64,000 nucleotides of DNA from CAWGJC01 sp965276665 (GTDB taxonomy: Bacteria; Pseudomonadota; Alphaproteobacteria; Acetobacterales; Acetobacteraceae). Positions 50,357-59,058 of the stretch are shown here, piece by piece. Under the pieces are notes generated by a model that saw only the letters and a list, made by a program, of their open reading frames with translations, searched no databases and was not told the origin of the DNA. Each line of letters begins with the position of its first letter. Positions within the stretch are counted from its first letter, which is position 1. A program made the position numbers and the translations under genes. The stretch lies in the NCBI GenBank assembly GCA_965276665.1, contig OZ255620.1, positions 1,736,001-1,800,000 of the forward strand, written 5' to 3'.

Positions 50357-51300
50357 GCGGAATCGCCGCGCCGCTTCTCGCCTTGCTGGCCCTGGTGATC
50401 CATGTCGTGCTGGTGCTGGCGGCCGCGCCGGTCATCGCCGGCCTGATTCCATTCCTGCAGGCGCGGTTCTCCGGCCTGTCCGGGCCACCCTTGCTGCAAC
50501 CCTGGCGCGACCTGCTGCGCCTCGCGCGCAAGGTGCCGGTGCTGCCGGAGAGCGCGTCGGAGCTGTTCGCCGCCGCGCCGGCCTTCGTGCTGGCGGCCAC
50601 CGGCGCCGCGGCGTTGCTCGTCCCTTCCTTCGCGACCGGGATGCTGACCGCGCCCGGCTCCGACCTGCTGGTGATCGGCGGATTGCTGATGGCGGCGCGC
50701 GCCGCGCTTGTGTTGGCGGCGCTGGATGCCGGCACCGCGCCCGGCGGCATGGCGGCGGGCCGGGAGATCGGTCTCGCGGCGCTAGCCGAGCCGGCGTTGC
50801 TCCTGGTGATCCTGGTGGTCGCGGGAACCGGCGGCACCACCAATCTCGACATCGCCGCCGCCACGCTCCGCGACGCGCCGCTCGCCCCGCATGTGCCGCT
50901 GGCCCTCGCGATGCCGGCGCTCACCCTGGTCGCGCTCGCGCTGAACGCGGGCCGCGGATCAGGGCCGGCCGGCGAGGCGGCGCTGACCGCCGAGTTCTCC
51001 GGCCGCCATCTCGCGGCGCTGGAATTTTCTCGCGCGCTCCGTCTCGTTATCTGGTTCAACCTGATCGGGGCGCTCGCCTGCCCGTTCGGGATGGCGCCGC
51101 TGGAGGGCGGGCTGGTCGCCTGGGTGGCCGGCCTCGTGCTCTGGGGGGTAAAGATGCTGGTCCTCGCGGTCGCCCTGGCGCTGGTCGAGGCGATGCTCGG
51201 GCCGGCGATTCGGGCCCGGCTACCGGGCCTGCTCGGCTTCGCCTTGCTGCTTGGCCTGCTCGCGGCGGCGTTCCTGTTCGCCGGCACGGGCTCGGTCTGA
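50353..51300 (+). CDS. HyfC/HycD-like (NuoH-type) membrane subunit
   Basis: 315-aa membrane protein with about eight helices. IPFLQARFSGLSGPPLLQPWRDLLRLARK near residues 36-64 (split here: RFSGLSGPPLLQPWRDLLRL) is the diagnostic loop of HyfC/NuoH, and GEAALTAEFSGRHLAALEFSR carries the conserved acidic loop. ATGA-type overlap with the HyfB-like gene. It forms the interface with the peripheral hydrogenase-like module. Confidence 0.87.
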   Translation: MSGIAAPLLALLALVIHVVLVLAAAPVIAGLIPFLQARFSGLSGPPLLQPWRDLLRLARKVPVLPESASELFAAAPAFVLAATGAAALLVPSFATGMLTAPGSDLLVIGGLLMAARAALVLAALDAGTAPGGMAAGREIGLAALAEPALLLVILVVAGTGGTTNLDIAAATLRDAPLAPHVPLALAMPALTLVALALNAGRGSGPAGEAALTAEFSGRHLAALEFSRALRLVIWFNLIGALACPFGMAPLEGGLVAWVAGLVLWGVKMLVLAVALALVEAMLGPAIRARLPGLLGFALLLGLLAAAFLFAGTGSV

Positions 51301-51818
51301 TGGCGGAGGCGCTCCTGCTGCCCGAGGCGGTGGCGCTGGCGCTCGGGCTGGCGCTGCTGGCGAGCGGCGCGCGGGCCTTGCTGATGGCGCAGGCGATCGT
51401 GGTGGGGCTCGGCGCCGGGCTCGATGCCTGGCTGCGGGAATCGCCGCTGCTCGCCGGGGTCGCGATTCTGCTCATCGCGCTGAACGGCGTGCTCCTGCCG
51501 CGGCGGCTCGAGGGGGCGCAGCGTGCCGCAGGTCTTGGCTGGGCGGCGGCGGGCGTCCTGCTGGTCGGGCTCGGCGTGTTCGCGCTGCCGCAGGCGGCGC
51601 TGGCGGGGAGCGCGATGCGGCGGGGCGCGCTGGCGCTGGCGCTCGGGGTGGTGCTGCTCGGCGCGCTCGCCACGGTGCGGCCGGACGGCCGGGCGGCTGG
51701 CCTGCTCGCGATGGCGAACGGCATCGCACTCGCCGCGCTGCTGGGTGGCGATCCGCCGCTGGCACTCGGCGTCGCGGTGCTCGCGCTGCTGCCGCCGGCC
51801 TGGACCCTCCGGAGATGA
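51300..51818 (+). CDS. HyfE-like (NuoK-type) membrane subunit
   Basis: 172-aa hydrophobic protein, four to five helices, with MAEALLLPEAVALALGLALL at the start and LLALLPPAWTLRR-like end (LALLPPAWTLRR). Position between HyfC-like and HyfF-like genes and size match HyfE. TGATG overlap with the preceding gene. Confidence 0.75.
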   Translation: MAEALLLPEAVALALGLALLASGARALLMAQAIVVGLGAGLDAWLRESPLLAGVAILLIALNGVLLPRRLEGAQRAAGLGWAAAGVLLVGLGVFALPQAALAGSAMRRGALALALGVVLLGALATVRPDGRAAGLLAMANGIALAALLGGDPPLALGVAVLALLPPAWTLRR

Positions 51819-53050
51819 CGGATTTCCTGCCCGCCGGGATCGATGCCGTGCTGGTGGCGCTGGCCGGGGCGCTCTCGCTGGCTTTCCTGCGCGGCGCCTG
51901 GACGCGATGGATCGGGCCGACCGCTACGCTGCTCTGCCTGCTGGCGCTCCTCGGCACCGGATTCTCGGGTGGTGCCGGCCCGGAGGGCGCGGCGCTGCCG
52001 CTGGCCCTGATCGCCTCGATCATCGCGCTTGGCGGCATGGTGAGCAGGATGGAGCTCGGGTCGGAATCCGCCTGGCGGGCCGCGTCGCTCGCCGGCGTGG
52101 TGCTGGCTTTGCTCGCCAATAATGCGTGGCTGACCTGGCTCGGTGCGTTCGGGGCGGCGGCGGCGATCGCCGCCGAGGACGGGGAGGAGGCGCCGGCGCT
52201 GCCGGCCATGCTGGCGCTGCTCGGCACCGTGCTGCTCGCGCTCGCCGCCCGGCCGGTGCTCGGTCCCGGCCTGCTGGCGCTGCGCTGGAGCGACCTGCTG
52301 ACGACGGCTTCGCGCTCTAACGGCAAGCTGCTTGGCCTCGGCTTCGTCTTCCTGCTGATCGGCTATGGCGCGCTCGCCGGGCTGGTGCCGCTCGCCCTGC
52401 GGCAGCCGCGGCGGATGCCCTCGCTGCTCGCCGCCTCGCTCGGCAATGCGGGACTGCTGGTCCTGCTGCGGCTGCGGCGCATGCTGGCGGTCAACCCGGC
52501 GGCAATCGGCGCGGACTGGCCTCTGCTGGCGCTCGGTCTGCTGAGCGTGCTCGCCGCCGCCTTCGCGCTGTGGCGGCGGGAGGATGCGCGGCGGATGCTG
52601 CGCTGGGCCGGCACCGGGCAGGCGGGGGTCATCGCGGTCGCGTTCGGTCTCGGCGGGGTCCTGCCCGGCTTGCTGCAGATGGTGTTGCGTGCGCTCTCCG
52701 AGGCGGCAGCGATCCACGCGCTCGGCGATGCCCACCCTGCCGGGACTGCCGGACGTGGCCGGCTGACCGCCGCCGCCGGCCTGCTTGGCCTCGCCGCGGT
52801 GCCGCCCTCCGGCCTGTTCGCCGGATTCTTCCTGATCCTGAGCGGCGCGCTGGCGCGGGCGCCGCTGCTCACATTGCCGCTGACCGTCGCCATCGCCGCG
52901 ATGTCGCTGGCGCTGGTGGCCGCGGCCCGCGATGCGACCGGGCGCAGCGGCGCGCTCGCGCGATGGCTGGTCTGGCTGCATCTGGGGCTCGCGGCGGTCA
53001 TCGGCTATGCGTTGCCCGGTCCATTCGGCGCCTGGCTCGGACCGGGATGA
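51815..53050 (+). CDS. HyfF-like (NuoN/L-type) antiporter subunit
   Basis: 411-aa membrane protein, shorter than HyfF of E. coli. It retains antiporter-type features: SNGKLLGLGFVFLLIGYGAL with the conserved Lys near residue 170, HALGDAHPAGTAGRGRLTAAAG with the loop after TM, and AVPPSGLFAGFF. ATGA overlap with the HyfE-like gene. With HyfB-like it would make two ion-translocating modules. Confidence 0.8.
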   Translation: MTDFLPAGIDAVLVALAGALSLAFLRGAWTRWIGPTATLLCLLALLGTGFSGGAGPEGAALPLALIASIIALGGMVSRMELGSESAWRAASLAGVVLALLANNAWLTWLGAFGAAAAIAAEDGEEAPALPAMLALLGTVLLALAARPVLGPGLLALRWSDLLTTASRSNGKLLGLGFVFLLIGYGALAGLVPLALRQPRRMPSLLAASLGNAGLLVLLRLRRMLAVNPAAIGADWPLLALGLLSVLAAAFALWRREDARRMLRWAGTGQAGVIAVAFGLGGVLPGLLQMVLRALSEAAAIHALGDAHPAGTAGRGRLTAAAGLLGLAAVPPSGLFAGFFLILSGALARAPLLTLPLTVAIAAMSLALVAAARDATGRSGALARWLVWLHLGLAAVIGYALPGPFGAWLGPG

Positions 53051-54510
53051 GCGCGCTCTCGATCATCCAGGCCGGCACGCCCGAGCCGGCGCGGCCGTTT
53101 CCCCGCCGGCTACTCACCCCGGGCGCCTGGCGCGATCTGGCCGCGGCGCTGGCCGACGAGCCGGGGCTCGCTTTGGTCGGGCTCTGGGCCGACACCAGGC
53201 AGGTGCATGCGCTGTTCCTGGACGGCGCGACGCCGCTCGCGGTCTCGGTTCCGGTGCTCGATGGCCTCTATGCGGCGCTGTCGCCGTCCCGGGGTGGGGC
53301 GGCGCTGTTCGAACGGATGGTGCAGGATCTCTGGGGGCATCGCGCGGCGGGCGGACGCGATCTTCGGCCCTGGCTCGACCATGGCCGCTGGGCCGCCGCG
53401 CGGCCGATGACGCCGCGCCCGGTCCCGGTGTCGGGCGCGCCCGAGCCGCCGGAATTCCTCCCGGTCGAGGACGAGACGCTGCACCAGCTGCCGCTCGGCC
53501 CGGTGCAGGGCGAGATCACGCCGCCGGCGCATCTTCGCCTGACGCTCGCCGGCGAGACAGTGCGGCGGGCGGAGGCGCGGCTCGGCTATGCGCATCGCGG
53601 CCAGCTCGTGCTGATGCGCGGCAAATCGCCGCGGAGCGCCGCCCGCTTCGCGGCCAGGCTCGCGGCCGACGCAACGGTCGCCCATGGCATCGCCTTCGCC
53701 GCCGCGGCGGAAGCGGCGCTCGACATCGTGCCGCCGCCGCGCGCCCAGGCGCTGCGTATCGTGATGACGGAGATCGAGCGGATCGCGGCGCATCTCGCGG
53801 GTGCGGAGGCGGTGTGCCGCGAGGCCGGGGACGCCACCGCGGCCTCCGGCTTCGGACGCCGCCGCGAGATGCTGCTGCGCGCCTCCGGCCTCGGCTTCGG
53901 CCATCGGCTGATGATGGATTGCGTGGTGCCGGGCGGCGTTGCCGCCGGGCTCGATCCCGCGGGTACGGCGGGGATTCGCGATGCGCTCGACGGCGTCGGG
54001 GGCGCGCCCATCCCGGCCGGGCTTTCGGGCGCGGTGATCGTCCCGCCCGCTCTCGTGCACCACCATGCCGCCGGCGGCTTCGTCGGCCGCGCGGCGGGGC
54101 GCGCCTTTGATGCGCGGCGCCTCGACGAGAACGGCGCCTATGCGGCGCTCGGTCTCGATGTTTCGCTGCGGAGCGAGAGCGACGCCGCGTCGCGCCTCTC
54201 GCTCCGCCTCGCCGAGGCGGCGGAGAGCGCCCGCATGCTGCGCACGCTGCTCGACGCGCTGCCGGAGGGGCCGCTCACCGTGTCGCTGCCGATGGGTTCC
54301 GGCGAGGGGTTCGGTTACGCGGAAAGCGCGCGCGGCGATGTGTGGCACTGGCTGCGGATCGATGGCGGCCTGATCGCCGCCGCCTTCACCTGCGATCCGG
54401 CCTGGCACCATTGGTCCCTGCTGGAGGCAGCGATGCAGGACGCGCCGCTGACGCAGCTGCCGCTCGCCGCCGCCAGCCTGGATTGTCCGGTTTCGGGGAT
54501 CGATCTGTGA
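53047..54510 (+). CDS. HyfG/HycE-like large subunit lacking NiFe-binding cysteines
   Basis: 487-aa protein with NuoC-like (~20-120) and NuoD/HycE-like (~140-487) regions. The LGYAHRG motif at 179-185 and EIERIAAHLAGAEAVC region match hydrogenase large subunits. The N-terminal CGIC pair that binds NiFe is replaced (LAADATVAHG near 205-214), and the C-terminal CxxC is reduced to one Cys (SLDCPVSGIDL). It therefore cannot carry a NiFe centre in the usual way, as described for energy-converting hydrogenase-related (Ehr) complexes. ATGA overlap with the upstream gene. Confidence 0.84.
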   Translation: MSALSIIQAGTPEPARPFPRRLLTPGAWRDLAAALADEPGLALVGLWADTRQVHALFLDGATPLAVSVPVLDGLYAALSPSRGGAALFERMVQDLWGHRAAGGRDLRPWLDHGRWAAARPMTPRPVPVSGAPEPPEFLPVEDETLHQLPLGPVQGEITPPAHLRLTLAGETVRRAEARLGYAHRGQLVLMRGKSPRSAARFAARLAADATVAHGIAFAAAAEAALDIVPPPRAQALRIVMTEIERIAAHLAGAEAVCREAGDATAASGFGRRREMLLRASGLGFGHRLMMDCVVPGGVAAGLDPAGTAGIRDALDGVGGAPIPAGLSGAVIVPPALVHHHAAGGFVGRAAGRAFDARRLDENGAYAALGLDVSLRSESDAASRLSLRLAEAAESARMLRTLLDALPEGPLTVSLPMGSGEGFGYAESARGDVWHWLRIDGGLIAAAFTCDPAWHHWSLLEAAMQDAPLTQLPLAAASLDCPVSGIDL

Positions 54511-55061
54511 GCGCATTCCGCGACATCGCGCGCAGCCTGCTGCAGGGTCCGGCCGCCGAACCCGCGCCGGGCGCCGCGCCGGAAACGGTGCAGGCGCTGG
54601 CGGCGCGCCTCGACGCGGCGGCGCGGGCACGGCTCGGCCGCAGCCTGGCGCTCCGGCATGTCGATACCGGCAGTTGCGGCGGCTGCGAGCTCGAGCTCCG
54701 CGCCGCGCGGGGCGTGCTCTACGATCTCGAACGGTTTGGTCTCCGCTTTGTCGAGAGTCCGCGCCATGCCGACGTGCTGATCGTCACCGGCCCGCTCACC
54801 CGCAATCTGCGTGAGGCGCTGGAGCGCTGCCGCGATGCGACCCCCGAGCCGAAATGGGTGATGGCGCTTGGCGATTGCGCGGCCGATGGCGGGGTGTTCA
54901 AGGGGAGTTATGCGGTGCTGAACGGCATCGACGCGACGGTGCCGGTCGATCTCGTGCTGCGTGGCTGCCCGCCCACGCCGGCGCAGATCATCGAGGCGCT
55001 GCAGAGCCTGCTTGAAGCCCAGGCGAAGCCGGCGCGCGCGGCGCGGGCGCATGTCCGCTAG
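54507..55061 (+). CDS. HyfI/HycG-like (NuoB-type) small subunit with intact 4Fe-4S ligands
   Basis: 184-aa iron-sulfur subunit. The proximal-cluster cysteines are all present: C57 and C60 in GSCGGCELE, C124 in ALGDCAADGG, C154 in LRGCPPTP. GTG start overlapping the large-subunit stop. The last gene before the IS630 insertion; no HyfH-type ferredoxin gene follows. Confidence 0.87.
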   Translation: MSAFRDIARSLLQGPAAEPAPGAAPETVQALAARLDAAARARLGRSLALRHVDTGSCGGCELELRAARGVLYDLERFGLRFVESPRHADVLIVTGPLTRNLREALERCRDATPEPKWVMALGDCAADGGVFKGSYAVLNGIDATVPVDLVLRGCPPTPAQIIEALQSLLEAQAKPARAARAHVR

Positions 55062-55159
55062 TCTGGTGCGCTAGAGCATGACGCGATTTGACGGAATCGG
55101 GATTCCCGAATCGGGGGATGTCTGATTCACCCTCCATGCTGGAGCGGAGGCCAGCGTGG

Positions 55160-55534
55160 ATGACGGCTCCCTATTCGGTGGATTTTCGATCTCGGGCGCT
55201 GGCGCGGAAGGCGGCGGGCGAGACGCATCGCGAGATCGCGGCGGCGCTGCGGATCAGCCCGTCGTGCGTCTCCAAGTGGGTGCGTCGCCAGCGGGAGACG
55301 GGCTCGTTGAAGCCGGACAAGATCGGCGGCCGCAAGCCGCGAACGCTATCGGGCGAATGCGCCGAGTGGCTTCGCCGGCGGGTGGCCGCCGGCCCGGTCA
55401 CCTTGAGAGGGCTGACGGCCGAGTTGGCGGACCGGGGGATCAAGACCCAGCCCCGGGCGGTGTGGGTGTTCCTGCACGCCGAAGGGCTCAGCTTCAAAAA
55501 AAACCCTGCTGCCGGAGGAGCAGACGCGGCCTGA
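55160..55534 (+). CDS. IS630 transposase, N-terminal frame
   Basis: The first ~124 codons from ATG 55160 (MTAPYSVDFRSRALARKAAG) contain the paired helix-turn-helix region (HREIAAALRISPSCVSKWVR) and the winged domain up to FLHAEGLSF. The frame ends shortly after an A8 run at 55495-55503 and continues in the next frame; slippage on this run would fuse it to the catalytic part. Confidence 0.85.
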   Translation: MTAPYSVDFRSRALARKAAGETHREIAAALRISPSCVSKWVRRQRETGSLKPDKIGGRKPRTLSGECAEWLRRRVAAGPVTLRGLTAELADRGIKTQPRAVWVFLHAEGLSFKKNPAAGGADAA

Positions 55535-55535
55535 C

Positions 55536-56102
55536 GTGGCCCGCCGGCGCGCGCGGTGGAAGGCTTACCAGAGCCGGATCGCACCCTCGCGCCTGGTGTT
55601 CATCGACGAGACGTGGGTCAAGACCAACATGGCGCCTCTGCGCGGCTGGGGACCTCGAGGCAAGCGCCTGAAGGGCCATGCGCCCTACGGCCACTGGAAG
55701 ACCCTCACCTTCATCGCCGCTCTGCGCCACGACCGCATCGACGCGCCCTTCGTCATCGACGGACCCATCAACGGCGAGATGTTCCTGCTCTATGTCGAGA
55801 CCCAGCTCGCCCCGACTCTGTCACCAGGCGACGTCGTCGTCATGGACAACCTGGGCAGCCACAAGGGCAAGGCCGCGCGGGCCGCCATCAGAGCCAGAGG
55901 CGCGCACCTCATCTTCCTGCCGCCCTACAGCCCCGACCTGAACCCGATCGAGCAGGTCTTCGCAAAGCTCAAGCACCTCATGCGAAAAGCCCAGCCCCGC
56001 AGCGTCGAGGCCACCTGGCGACGGGTCGGCGAACTGCTCGATCTCTTCAGCCCCACCGAGTGCGCCAACTACCTCGCCAACTCCGGCTATGGTTCCGTGT
56101 GA
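55536..56102 (+). CDS. IS630 transposase, catalytic DDE frame
   Basis: The DDE domain is intact: D in VFIDETWVKTNM, D in VVMDNLGSHKG and E in LNPIEQVFAKLKH. The frame is open from about 55503, just after the A8 run, and a GTG at 55536 could start it alone. Loss of one A (A8 to A7) joins it to the N-terminal frame, as needed for a full-length transposase. Confidence 0.85.
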   Translation: MARRRARWKAYQSRIAPSRLVFIDETWVKTNMAPLRGWGPRGKRLKGHAPYGHWKTLTFIAALRHDRIDAPFVIDGPINGEMFLLYVETQLAPTLSPGDVVVMDNLGSHKGKAARAAIRARGAHLIFLPPYSPDLNPIEQVFAKLKHLMRKAQPRSVEATWRRVGELLDLFSPTECANYLANSGYGSV

Positions 56103-56117
56103 ACGAGTCCCGTTCTA

Positions 56118-56238
56118 GAGCATTTCACCCTCGGTGGAGTCGGCGCCTGTCCTCGCCCCCACCCGGCCCCCCATCGGTAGTATACTTTCGTTGGGCCAGT
56201 TGGGGGTGAGGGCCGCCGCCGACTTAACTGAAATGCTC
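56118..56238 (+). repeat. palindromic TA-flanked mini-element, copy B (full)
   Basis: 121 bp with perfect 10-bp ends GAGCATTTCA / TGAAATGCTC, GC-rich imperfectly complementary inner arms, and the centre GGTAGTATACTTTCGTTGG; TA on both sides (56116-56117 and 56239-56240). The right-hand TAG (minus strand) is the stop codon of the DUF1489 gene. Confidence 0.85.
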
Positions 56239-56657
56239 TAAATCAAACAGAGCGCCTGCAGCTCGCGCAGCATTTCCGGCGGAAGATCGGCGAGGCCCTT
56301 CGCCGACGCGCCGGTGAGATCGGCAGGCGCGTCTCCGGCCTCGAGATAGCGCCAGCCCTGGAACGGCTTGGTCTTCCGCCCCATCACCGGGACCAGCACC
56401 GGATCGAGGATCAGCCCCGCGCAGCGCGAGCCGTCATCCCAGCGATCCTCGCGGATCTCGGTGAGGCGCTGGCGCACCGCCAGCACGCCCGAGACCACCC
56501 AGAACATCGAGCCGCCCTTGATGATCTCGGCGGCCCGGCGCGGGAAATTCCGCGTTCGGTGGCGGAGTGGCGGATCCGATTCGCGCCGCGCCGCCTGCAG
56601 CGTGCGCAGATGGGCGATGTCGCGCACGCCGACGGCGAGCTTCGTCAAATGCAGCAT
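56238..56657 (-). CDS. DUF1489 family protein
   Basis: 139-aa protein of a conserved alphaproteobacterial family of unknown function: MLHLTKLAVGVRDIAHL at the start, IKGGSMFWVVSGVLAVRQRL in the middle, and GRKTKPFQGWRYLEAGDAP near the end. ATG 56657 gives the family N-terminus; longer in-frame starts are not conserved. Its last codon is followed by TAG contributed by mini-element B. Confidence 0.85.
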   Translation of the reverse strand: MLHLTKLAVGVRDIAHLRTLQAARRESDPPLRHRTRNFPRRAAEIIKGGSMFWVVSGVLAVRQRLTEIREDRWDDGSRCAGLILDPVLVPVMGRKTKPFQGWRYLEAGDAPADLTGASAKGLADLPPEMLRELQALCLI

Positions 56658-56760
56658 GCCGCCAGCATGTGGCCGGCCCCGCGCGCCGCCGCAAGCCGCG
56701 CCATCGCGCGCATCCGCCAATCGGCGCGGAGCGGCGTTCTCCGCGAGTTCCGGCAGGCTA

Positions 56761-56914
56761 GAGCATTTTCACCTTCGGTGGGGTCGGCGTCAGCCCTCGC
56801 CCCCGCCCGGCCTCCCATCGCCGGCCTCCCACCGCCGGCCTCCCATCGGTAGTATGCTTTCGTTGGGAGACCGGGCGGGGGCGAGGGCTGACGCCGACTT
56901 ACCTGAAAATGCTC
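56761..56914 (+). repeat. palindromic TA-flanked mini-element, copy C (full)
   Basis: 154 bp. Outer arms GAGCATTTTCA (56761-56771) and TGAAAATGCTC (56904-56914) and 28-bp inner arms (56783-56810 and 56871-56898) are perfect complements. The loop carries three 14-bp repeats of CCGGCCTCCCATCG (56807-56848), then GTAGTATGCTTTCG. TA at 56759-56760 and 56915-56916. Its minus-strand TAG is the stop codon of the GntR gene. Confidence 0.9.
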
Positions 56915-57603
56915 TATTTCCGCCGGCGGATGGTGCGCGGCGGAATCGACGCGGGCGGCGGCCGGTCGGCGCTCATCCGGCCGATGATGTCGTTCTTCGC
57001 CCGCGCGATATGCGCCGCCATCACCGCCGCCGCCGCCGCCGAATCACCGCGCTCGATCGCATGGATCAGGTAGCGATGCTCGGGCACTTCGCCGGTCATG
57101 CGGTCGGGATCGTGGCCGAAGCTCGCGAACAGCGCCGCCACCAGCATCCAGTGCCGCTTGAAGAAGGCGAAGGCCTCCGGATTGCCCGCGGCCAAATAGA
57201 TGACGTCGTGAAACTCCCGGTTGGCGGCGAAGATCGTCCCGGCATCGCCGGTCTTGACGGCCCGCTCGAACGCCGCCTGCCGCACATGCAGTGCGCCGAT
57301 GGTGGCGGCCGGGCGCAGGGTTGCGGCGCGGGCGGCCATCATCGTCTCGAGCGCGCTTCGCACGTCGAACACGTTCTGGACAAAGCCCGGGTCGACGCCG
57401 CGCACACGGGCGCCGCGATTGGGCTCGATGACGACGAGCCCTTCCCCGCGGAGCTCCCGCAGCGCCTCGCGCACCGGCGTATGGCTCACGCCGTAGCGCG
57501 CGGCGAGCGCGTCGATCTGCAGGCGCGAGCCGAGCGGGAGCGCGCCGCTGACGATGTCGTTGCGAAGGAGATGCTGGACGCCGGCCCCGCGATTCTGCAC
57601 CAT
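56914..57603 (-). CDS. GntR family (FCD) transcriptional regulator
   Basis: 229-aa regulator: winged helix at ~1-70 (LQIDALAARYGVSHTPVREA, LRELRGEGLVVIEPNRGARV) and FCD domain (VFDVRSALETMMAARAATL; FHDVIYLAAGN; HRYLIHAIERGDS). The N-terminal segment before the helix is short, so the start may lie a little upstream of ATG 57603 or the protein is compact. Divergent from the MFS symporter/sulfatase genes; TTGATCAA at 57678-57685 in the 180-bp gap is a possible operator. Stop codon from mini-element C. Confidence 0.85.
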   Translation of the reverse strand: MVQNRGAGVQHLLRNDIVSGALPLGSRLQIDALAARYGVSHTPVREALRELRGEGLVVIEPNRGARVRGVDPGFVQNVFDVRSALETMMAARAATLRPAATIGALHVRQAAFERAVKTGDAGTIFAANREFHDVIYLAAGNPEAFAFFKRHWMLVAALFASFGHDPDRMTGEVPEHRYLIHAIERGDSAAAAAVMAAHIARAKNDIIGRMSADRPPPASIPPRTIRRRK

Positions 57604-57783
57604 TCTATCAAATCCTCGGCCCGCTTTTGGCTCATCCTTCTGGAGCTAGGATGCCGCCACCGGGATATCTTGCATATTTGATCAACTTCCGCAGTATGCC
57701 CTTCAGGCTGCCGCACGGCTTGCTGCCGACGGATTCAATCAGCGGACGGGCGGCATGAACCGGCCCGGATTCGGGGGAGACCA

Positions 57784-59058
57784 ATGTCGGGCATGGTGGA
57801 CGCCAGAGGTGCGGACGATGCCGACAGACGATCGCTGCGGCAGGCCGTGATCCTGTGCTCGGCCGGCGGGTTTCTCGACGGATACGACCTGCTGATCATG
57901 GGCGCGGCGCTGCTCCAGCTGGTGCCGGAATTCCATTTGGCGCCCGGCGCGGTCGGCTGGCTCACCTCGCTGCCCTTCCTCACCATGGGCATCGGCGCGC
58001 TCGTCGCCGGGCGGGTCTGCGACCTGATCGGGCGGCGCACCGTCTATCTCGTCGATGTCGCGCTCTTCGTCGTCTTCTCGCTCCTGCAGGCGGTCGCGCA
58101 GGAATACTGGCAGCTCCTGGTAATGCGCATGCTGATCGGGTTCGCGATCGGCATGGACATGCCGACCGGCTCCTCCATGCTCGCCGAATACGCGCCGCCC
58201 GAGAAGCGCGGCGGCATCACCGCGATGATCAACACGGCCTGGCTGTTCGGCGGCTTCGTCGCCGCGGTGGTGGGGTTCGTGCTGTTCGAGATCGTCGGCC
58301 CCGGCGCCTGGCGGTGGATGTTCGGCCTCGGCGCGGTGCCGGCTCTGGTGATCGCGGTGATGCGGCACGGGTTGCCGGAATCGCCCTACTGGGCCCGCGA
58401 GGCGAGCGCGCGGGGCCGCCTGCCCCGCGCCGATGCCCGCCGCGCGCGCGGCGGGTTCGGCGAGATCCTGCGCTCGCGCTACTGGCGCGTCGTGCTGTTC
58501 TTCACCGCCTACATGGTCGTCCAGGCGATGGCGGGCGGACCGCCTTTCGTCTACACCGCGCTGATTTTCCGGCAGGTGATCAGCTTCTCGGGCGCCAACG
58601 CGCTGCTGCTGAACGCGGGATTGCTGCTCGCCTACTCCGTGCTCAGCATCGGGCTGCAATTCACCGCGCTCGAACGCTGGGGCCGCAAGCCGTTCGCCAT
58701 GGCGGCGACCGCGCTCGCCGCGATCGGCGCGCTGGCCACCGCCCTGCTCCAGCATTCCGGGCCCGCGCTCGTGGTCGCGTTCTTCGCCTTCGCGGTCGGC
58801 GTGCAGATGTCCACCATCCCGTTCTGGCCGTGGTCGGTCGAGCAATTGCCGACGCGGATCCGCGCGACCGGCCAGTCGATCGGCAGCGCCGGCGCGAAGC
58901 TCAGTCAGTTCGTGGGCGTGCTGATCTTCACCCCGGGCGCTCTCGCCGGGATTGGCTGGACGCCGTACTTCGTGGGCGTGGGCGGCGCCTTTCTCTGCCT
59001 CGTCGCCGGGGTCGGCGTGTTCGGCCCCGAGACGCGCAGCCGCCCGCTCGATGATTGA
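57784..59058 (+). CDS. MFS symporter, sugar/aromatic-acid type
   Basis: 424-aa transporter of 12 helices. ADDADRRSLRQAVILCSAGG then FLDGYDLLIMGAAL is the AAHS-like start; GRVCDLIGRRTVYLVDV is motif A; LAEYAPPEKRGG is the loop between helices 4 and 5. GGGGGAG sits 6-8 nt before ATG 57784. Adjacent to a sulfatase on the same strand: it could import the sulfated compound or its product. Confidence 0.87.
   Translation: MSGMVDARGADDADRRSLRQAVILCSAGGFLDGYDLLIMGAALLQLVPEFHLAPGAVGWLTSLPFLTMGIGALVAGRVCDLIGRRTVYLVDVALFVVFSLLQAVAQEYWQLLVMRMLIGFAIGMDMPTGSSMLAEYAPPEKRGGITAMINTAWLFGGFVAAVVGFVLFEIVGPGAWRWMFGLGAVPALVIAVMRHGLPESPYWAREASARGRLPRADARRARGGFGEILRSRYWRVVLFFTAYMVVQAMAGGPPFVYTALIFRQVISFSGANALLLNAGLLLAYSVLSIGLQFTALERWGRKPFAMAATALAAIGALATALLQHSGPALVVAFFAFAVGVQMSTIPFWPWSVEQLPTRIRATGQSIGSAGAKLSQFVGVLIFTPGALAGIGWTPYFVGVGGAFLCLVAGVGVFGPETRSRPLDD

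Larger units (their letters stand above)
55074..56115 (+). mobile_element. IS630-family insertion sequence
   Basis: A 1042-bp element bounded by TA on both sides (55072-55073 and 56116-56117), the IS630/Tc1 target. The ends GAGCATGACGCGATTTGA at the left and GAACGGGACTCGTTCACA at the right (complement) form imperfect inverted repeats, 14 of the first 21 positions matching. It encodes a two-frame transposase. Its right-hand TA is also the left TA of mini-element copy B, so it inserted at the very edge of that element, 12 bp downstream of the Ehr small-subunit gene. Confidence 0.85.

Noticed and set aside
47362..53195. long minus-strand frames across the hydrogenase-like operon
   Set aside because: Ala/Pro/Arg/Ser-rich shadows of the membrane-protein genes on the plus strand.
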